Shown: positions 30,471 to 36,810 of the stretch, one piece after another
Numbering within the stretch: the first letter of the stretch is position 1
Layout of the letters: each line of letters starts with the position of its first letter
DNA from: Heterotrichella gracilis
Lineage: Eukaryota > Sar > Xanthophyceae > Tribonematales > Xanthonemataceae
Direction of reading: 5' to 3'
Assembly: GCA_032358255.1 (NCBI GenBank)
Contig: JAULBX010027462.1
Coordinates: 1-36,810 of the forward strand
DNA: 36,810 nucleotides
Notes under the pieces: generated by a model
Seen by the model: only the letters and a program-made list of their open reading frames with translations
The model's database searches: none
What the model was told of the DNA's origin: nothing
Position numbers and translations under genes: made by a program

Positions 30471-32447
30471 CTACTGTGACAGCATGTCAAATCCGCCTGT
30501 GCGCAGCCAGTACAGCAAGAGGAGCAGTACTACGCCAACCAAGCACATTGCGCTGAGCCACGCAACCAGCTTCAGACCAAGGACACCGGAGTCGGCTTGG
30601 TGCTCCAGTGCTGTTGCCTTGGACTGGGTCCCGTCATCAGTTTCTTGACTGCAAAAAGGAGAAGGGTCAATTGTGGAGTAGCTGATCACATCTCCCACAA
30701 GCGCTTGCGGTGCCATTCAACAAACTTTGCAAGGATAGGACTTGAAACATGTAGGCTGCCTCACGTATTGAGCAATGTGACAAAGCGTATGCAAAAATTA
30801 TGGATAATTGTCACTGAAGAACTATTACAAACAAATAATGAATGCAAAGCCATTACCCAAAGCAGGGTATGTCCCCCGTATAGATGCCACCCAGGCGCCT
30901 CACTGGGACGCCGAAGCTCTCCCTCAGCTCCAGCAGCTTCTGTTTTTCCCGTGGATCGTCCGGGATTTGCAGGGTGAAGATGTAGCATTTGAACTTTTCC
31001 ACACCCTTGAAGTCCCGCTGCAGCTCCGGCACCAGCTCCAGGTATTCCCTGCAAAGTCAACACATTGTCAATCAATTTGTTTTAATTGAATCAATTGACT
31101 GCAAAGCGCCCCAGCAATACAGCCATGTCAGCAAATTAGTCCTATGGGTCTACCACAACCAGCCTAGAATGTTAATAGCAGAGTCCATATGGATCGCATG
31201 GAGCGCTGGGTGGCAATGTACACCAGCACATTTAGAGGGTACACCAGAGGGTAGACATACCAAGGTCATAATGAACACTTGGTGTGTGATTTGTGCGAAA
31301 AATGCAGGGTCCAAAACAAGCCCGAGACAGATTGCAATTAAGAACCTATCCTTGAGTCTGGTAATTACAAAATGCTGTTGGCAAGAGATTTGCATCTTGG
31401 ATGGCCGCGCATGGGAGCAGCGTTGTATATTGTTTCTCTGGAAGGCAGCTGCTCAATCAGGCAAGGGGAAGCAATTGAAGAAAATCTGAGATGCAGATGA
31501 ACAGCTCACATCGTACTTCTTCAAAATAATCTAGGCGTGCATGATAATATGGGTACACATGTGATTACCAACATAACATTGGGTATCACTGACCACCCAC
31601 CGTATGGTGTCTGGTATGTCCCCGACGACATCAAAATCTGATGTGCTGAGCTCCCTGCTGTACTGTCCAATATACGCATTAGTCCCTGATGGCGTATAGA
31701 TCGTGCAGCCAGCATGTAGCTCCAGGATTATGTCGCCGTCATATTCGTACAGGCCTCCTGGCTGGCAAGTGGGTACAATCCTGTCAGTTGGAAAGTCCCT
31801 CTGAGCTTCCTTCACGAGTGCGGACAAAGTCGCATGTAGGAAAGCCTTGTGGAGGTTGTCCAGCCCACCTTGTATGTTGTCCACCTACATGAAGCACACC
31901 ACTTATAATTATGACACCAGTGCACTGACAAGGGCAGCACAGCTTCAGGCACATACACCGGTATGCTGTTGTCAATGACAACAGCACAGGAGCTTGAGGA
32001 ATGTGCCCAGAAGTGACAGCAGCACAACACAGCAGCCACAACAGGTAGTGCAAATAGATTGAAAGGAGTGCTCACCCTCTTTTCGTAGGGCAGAGGAACC
32101 AGTGGAATGCCCACATAGGTGATGCCATCCTGCAGGTTGCGGTATGACAGGCTGGTTTTGGGGCTGTTCTGTGGAGCAACTCCCTGCAAAGCAAAGTTGC
32201 TGCAAAAATTTTGTAGGCGCCCCTCGCTGACTTCCTGTAGGGTGTAGGCTGTTGTCACCCCATTGGCATCGGTAACCTCCACTTTCACATCTGGCTGCAT
32301 CAGGATTGTGTAGGTCACCCCATCCTGCAAGGAGTTCACCTCAAATACTCGCTTTCCGTACTTGTCCACCAAGCACATGGCGCCCCTGTCTCTTAGGAAC
32401 GTTTTGTAGCCACCTTTGTCGCTGCTGGGGAACGGTACGGTGCTCAT
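30471..32447 (-). CDS. Unknown protein with one C-terminal membrane segment (tail-anchored type)
   Basis: Four minus-strand exons, 32447-32076, 31884-31601, 31048-30857 and 30648-30471, join with matching phases and encode about 341 residues. The first in-frame ATG is at 32447. The frame is open upstream to about 32531, so an extra 5' exon is possible. The N-terminal exon contains the motif L-Q-D-G-(V/I)-T-Y twice (about residues 40-46 and 105-111), which hints at an internal repeat. The middle is soluble-looking with mixed charge. Near the C-terminus is one strong hydrophobic segment (about 310-331, with five consecutive Leu) followed by only about ten residues. There is no signal peptide, so tail-anchored insertion with the bulk of the protein in the cytosol is likely. 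No family was recognised. The third exon's donor (GG|GTAATG) was chosen because it is the one that keeps phase. Confidence 0.7.
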
Positions 32448-33388
32448 TTCAGACTCTGGGCGCCCAGGGTATCCTACTGTGACCACCGTCACCGCCTTCC
32501 CTGTAGTGCAGGAAGTGCAACAGTTGGACACGGCTGGGCAATCAGTGGGCGGTGGAATTCAACGTGCTTGCGCTCGCAGCAAGAGCTTGCAGCTGGAACA
32601 AGCAGTTGGAACAGTGGTGTGTGGTCATTACAGAGGGCAAAGGGAGAACGAAACAGTGACATGGTGACTTGCACATGAGCTTTGCAGAAGTAACAAGTGT
32701 GTAATAATCACATAGCGCTATGAAAAAGCGAGCATGTACCTGGTGTTCCACCTGTGGCGAGCGCTGTGAGGGTGCGCGCCCTAGAAGGCGTTTGCTGGGC
32801 AGGTCTGTGGGCATGGTACCACAGGTGCACCAGTCTCTCTGTTCTGGATAAATCGAGGTAGCCTACCAAAAAGTAAGGCTTATGGAGGGGTGTGTACCTG
32901 CTGCTGTTAGATGCCCAGAGCTGGCTGCTGCTGCCGCTGGATGCCAGCATTGTGTGGACTAGTACCCGGCTGCTGAGTGTCTTGGTCTAGCCGATATGCA
33001 TGCACGAGCGTTGCAAAGACGTCAGCGGTGGGCGCGACACTGGGATATGCGTGTGTGACTTTTGACAGCGTTTGGAACCCAAAAGTGACTAGCGTCCTGT
33101 TATAACAAGCTCCACACGGTAGGTGCGAAAAGATGGAGCAGGGTGGAAAACACTGCAAGGGCGTTGAAGGCAAAAATTAATATGGCGGGAATGCACAATT
33201 AAATTATGCACACATCGCCAAAAGTTTCGACCGAGCCAGTGGGGATCTGGTGCATAAGCACCAGAAACCATAGACTTCCAGGCCCAGAGGTAGTTTCCGG
33301 CGGGCTTGCTGCGTCCGACGGAGTATTATATTGAAAACAGCTCCAATGCTGTATGCATGCATCATGCATGCAACCCCACCTCGCTACT
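32448..33388. other. Region between divergent genes
   Basis: It holds the 5' side of the minus-strand gene and of the candidate plus-strand gene. A minus-strand acceptor-like CTACAG near 32500 could belong to an upstream or 5' UTR exon of the minus-strand gene. No exon could be joined in phase with confidence. Confidence 0.3.
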
Positions 33389-36300
33389 TTGCAGGTAGTT
33401 AACCTGACGTCCTTGAGCTGGCAAGTGCACAGGCAGCCCGAGAAGAACGTGTGGACATTGCAATCGTCTGGTTTCGGAAACAAGGTGAGACGAACTCGAC
33501 GATGGCGGGAACTTGAAGCGTCGGTTCTGTGTGTTTACTGCCCAATTTGAAATGGCCCGACGGAAACAGGAGGGTCTGTATCATACAGTGTATGCCAACG
33601 TGTATCCTGTGTATATTGTACTCTACGGAGAGTAAAGAGCTCACTCAAGTGACATTCCTCGTTGCAAACAGCGAGAAATGGTGTATGTACAAGATATGCA
33701 TACAAAGTGGACTTCCTGGCATGGATGGGTGCAAGCATGCAATCGGTTGACGAGCTAAGGAGAGCAAGGAGATCACGGCAAGATATATACACTCAAGGTT
33801 GGTCAATTGAGGTTTAAGTTGCCAAGGTGCACCAGTTGCTGTGCTTCCCCGTAGGTGCACTTCCTGTTGCCTGATCACCTACACTGGCGAACCTGCCTTC
33901 CCGTAAGTGGCAGATATCACTGCCACGAAGCACAACAACCGTCTCCCACTACAACTTTGCTGTGAGCTCTGCTATATACATAAAGCTATGGACACCATAC
34001 GCAACCTGTGTTGCACTTTTGCAAACCCACGCAGCCACCCCACCCATGCATACTACCAAGCGCCACCCACGTTTATGCACATTATAAGCACCTCCTTCCA
34101 CTTGTAATGTGCAGGTGAGATGTCCGACGTGCTGTCTGTGTTTGCCTGCGGTGCCAATGGTCTCTGGTGGCGGAGCATGTGGCTGACACGCAGGTGGCAA
34201 ATGAGGTGGATGGCGGGGCGGTACAGGTGCTCAGCAGGGCCACGTTGGCACATGGCTGGGCAGCCAGGTGGGCGCCAGGCGGGTGATGGGCAGTGATGTA
34301 GCTGGAGTAGAAAGGGCTTGTGCTGACTTTGCTTTGTGTTAAAGGGTCAGTGCCTGAAGAAGTACACCTGGTGCACCATCATTCTGTTGTGCAAAGGTAT
34401 TGATTACTGTGTCACCGTGCCCTGCGGCATTGCATGGTGCGTTTTGGCTGTGTGTGTATCCGATACCTCCTACACGGAAACTGACCGCAAACCCTCCCCC
34501 CGCCACTTCCTACTCCCGCCTACCGCCGCCTGCCACTGCTGCACTCCTACGTACGCTACGCGCTCTGCCCGCCACTGTATGCGCACACGCTGAGGCTGCT
34601 ACGCAGCGCACAACCAACCGGCCTTAGTGCTTATAAACACACCGCCAGGTTTGACACAGCACCCACTGTACACCCTGACCCCTTTGATCTATAATCATCG
34701 CTGTCCCACCCGGCGCGCTGCCTCGATGCTTATGGGCAGTGGTTCGCCAGGCAACCACCATACACCACATACTGGTTTAAAGCGTTGGCATGGTGTTGAG
34801 CACACTGGCATGTAATACCCCAGGCTTGCTGAGACCCTCCCCCCCCGTGGCCACCAGCTCACCCTCCACCCCCCATTGTACAGATGGCGGCGTGAAGCCC
34901 CATGTGGCTGTGCGGTAGGCCTGTGGCGAGTGTGTGCAGGCTGTGCTGTTTCACAGTGCATCAGCGACATGCAGCAGGCGGCAGTCTGTGGGTGGGCAAA
35001 GATCTGGTGGTGGCGGGGCACTTGCATTTGGTGGGGTAAAAAGGGGGGAAAGGGGGGTAAAGCATGCCTTGGGTGAAGTTACTATGCACCGTGTAACTCA
35101 GCAGTTACTTGATATTTTTTATTTGTGTTGTTTGAACCTGCATTCCAGCAACACAATCCAGCCAGTTTGCAGGTGGGCGCTTGCCTGCTCGGTGATGGAA
35201 TTGTTTGCGCAGGCGTTGCTGGTGACGGTTCCACCGGTGCTGTGCCATTGCGAAGGTGTTGCGCAACTTGGCGTGGCTGCTTGTCCAGGGCCTCAGCCCG
35301 GCTCTGGTGGCGACTGCAGAGGAGGAGCTTGTTGTCAGGGACACCCCTATGACCCCATGACCTACCCTGCGCTGTACCAATTGCTGTGCTCCCTTGTGTT
35401 GTCTTCAGCTGGGTGGTATGAAGTGGACATGCGCGATTCGTTCTTAGCGGTGCCTTTCAAGGTGCTGCACATGCTTGGTGCATCACAAGGCCAGTTGCTC
35501 CCTCCTGCCACTCTTGCTGAACTGGTTACAGGCTGGCTGGCTACGGACGCTCCTGGATGTTTGCCAGACCCCACGCGGTGTCGCACTGGACCAGCAAGTG
35601 GCCCAGACACGCTGCACTTCTGCGTTGCTCTCCTTCCTTGCATTGTCATGAAACGCAGCTGGAAGCAATGCCCGAAGGGACTGAAAACCACTGAGACAGT
35701 CCTGAAGGTGAGTTGGTTGAGCTGTGGATGCGAGGATGCATCCAAGTTGGTTGTGTGTGTGGTGGTGCAAGTCAGGAGACACTTTGAAAGGGTTTTGGGG
35801 TGTTGTGATTTTCAGGCGTGGGGTTTAGGGTTTGGCATGCTGTTTAGGGTTGAGGGTTGAGGGTTGAGGTGCATCCAATGGTGCACTGGTGGCCATGACA
35901 CGGCCTGCATCATAGGCTTCAAGCACGTGGTGTGTGCCGTGCAGGAGATGTCCATACTCAAGGCCCCTGGCTGGCCATGCATGGCGGGTGTAAGCTTGGT
36001 TTCGGCTGCTCCTCAGGGGGTTTAAGAGAGGGTATGCCATCCAGAAGAATGTTCACCCTGCAGACTTCTTGCCATTTTCCAGCTGCTGTGCATCGCCACC
36101 AAGACGGCCATGGAAGCGGCTCGGGCTGGTAGGCAAAAAGGGCGCCGCTTCGACTGTTTCACCGACACCCCGCAGAGGGTTCTGGAAGAGCGCATCACCC
36201 CACAGGTATTGGGTCATATCTGGTAGTATAGGGTAACCAAGCATTGATATTGGTGCATCGAGGTGTCACTGATTGGGTAGGGTTTGCATAGTTGGCAGGC

Positions 36301-36580
36301 TAGGTTGACAAATACAGTGGCATAGTTTCTCAGGCAAACGGTGTGTTAGAGGTAACTTCAGTGAATGCGACGCGTGAGGAGGGCATTGTGAAGGAGTGAT
36401 TGGCATGCCCCATGGCATTATGAGCAATTTATGTGCTGGTGGGCCAAACTGGGCCTGCCTACCAGCGTGCTGCTGAAGATGGCGCAGCTGTGGCTCAAGG
36501 AGACCAACAGCGTATCGACTGTTGGGATTGAGTGCAGCGCAGAACCAGCCTGGGTGCCGCGTAGCACTCTGACCAAAGTG
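33389..36580 (+). pseudogene. Candidate multi-exon gene, 3'-incomplete and partly frame-disrupted, function unknown
   Basis: Several exon-like pieces with splice signals lie on the plus strand. They are 33389-33484, about 33854-33902, about 34345-34397, 35149-35707, 36083-36205 and 36425-36580. The last two are clean: both are phase 0, and they encode 41 and 52 residues with charged helical character. The piece at 35149-35707 is open in one frame, but coding-like sequence shifts between frames. One frame carries an AWLLVQGLSPALVATAEEEL-like segment until a stop near 35359. Another carries YPALYQLLCSLVL up to about 35530, after which a third stretch looks coding. Similar coding-like but interrupted sequence occurs at 34500-34800. 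This suggests a decayed gene, unrecognised introns or sequence indels. Helical, HEAT-like content is an impression only. The gene runs off the right edge, and no start codon is assigned. Confidence 0.4.
35815..35872 (+). repeat. Telomere-like TTTAGGG tract
   Basis: GGTTTAGGGTTTGG and GTTTAGGGTTGAGGGTTGAG lie about 110 bases after the donor at 35708. They are degenerate plant-type telomere repeats in G-rich sense orientation, as in the donor-side tracts of VPS18. Confidence 0.7.
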
Positions 36581-36810
36581 GTAAGTGGAACAGATGTACG
36601 TTGGCATTGTTTCAGTGTGTGGCATTGGAATTGCGTAACAGAAGTACCACAGTTACTGAAAGCCACCTATTCCTCAAGAACCTAAGCTAGGGATGTTCCT
36701 GGTCCCTAGACAGCAATACCCTACACTAGGGTGATGAGTAGTCATCGTGTGTGCACTTGCAGCACAGCTCGTTAGCAGCGTGCGTGCACCTGCTGTCACA
36801 TAGCAGTGCA
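36581..36810. other. Right-edge non-coding sequence (probable intron)
   Basis: It begins with a GTAAGT donor directly after the exon ending at 36580. No further exon is recognised before the window ends. Confidence 0.4.

Noticed and set aside
1..36810. tRNA or rRNA genes, intact transposons, terminal inverted repeats
   Set aside because: None was recognised by eye on either strand. The one large inverted repeat is explained by the gene B fragment. Short structured RNAs cannot be excluded without a covariance-model search.

Overview
The window is nuclear DNA from a eukaryote, most likely a green alga (Chlorophyta). Genes are split into many short exons with GT-AG introns. TGTAA, the usual chlorophyte poly(A) signal, lies downstream of most stop codons. 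The non-coding DNA carries many plant-type telomere-like CCCTAAA/TTTAGGG motifs. A long coiled-coil protein at the left edge would suit a flagellate lineage, but that is inference. No tRNA, rRNA, CRISPR array or intact transposon was recognised. Gene models were built by hand from splice consensus, frame continuity and phase matching.

Layout: (1) 267-5356 (+), 3' part of a coiled-coil protein gene, 13 exons, incomplete on the left. (2) 7258-11094 (+), five-exon AhpC/TSA-type peroxiredoxin-like protein in which both active-site cysteine positions are aspartate. (3) 13150-16601 (+), five-exon secreted cysteine-rich protein. (4) 18357-19698 (+), four-exon paralogue of (3). An antisense copy of the last exon and 3' UTR of gene 4 sits inside intron 3 of gene 3 (about 14735-15378). 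(5) 20450-28733 (+), fifteen-exon VPS18, a HOPS/CORVET subunit, with a degenerate C-terminal RING. (6) 30471-32447 (-), four-exon protein of unknown function with one C-terminal membrane segment, convergent with VPS18. (7) about 33389-36580 (+), a candidate gene running off the right edge; parts look frame-disrupted.

The most unusual property is the intron architecture. In the peroxiredoxin-like and VPS18 genes, intron after intron holds one to three decayed tandem copies of the neighbouring exon end together with its splice site. They lie upstream of the working exon when the acceptor is copied and downstream when the donor is copied. Telomere-like repeats occur in the same introns, often near the splice sites. 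The second standout is the intron-embedded antisense exon: transcription of gene 3 should produce intron RNA complementary to the mRNA of its own paralogue.

The genes do not form one pathway. The only functional grouping is the tandem pair of secreted cysteine-rich proteins.
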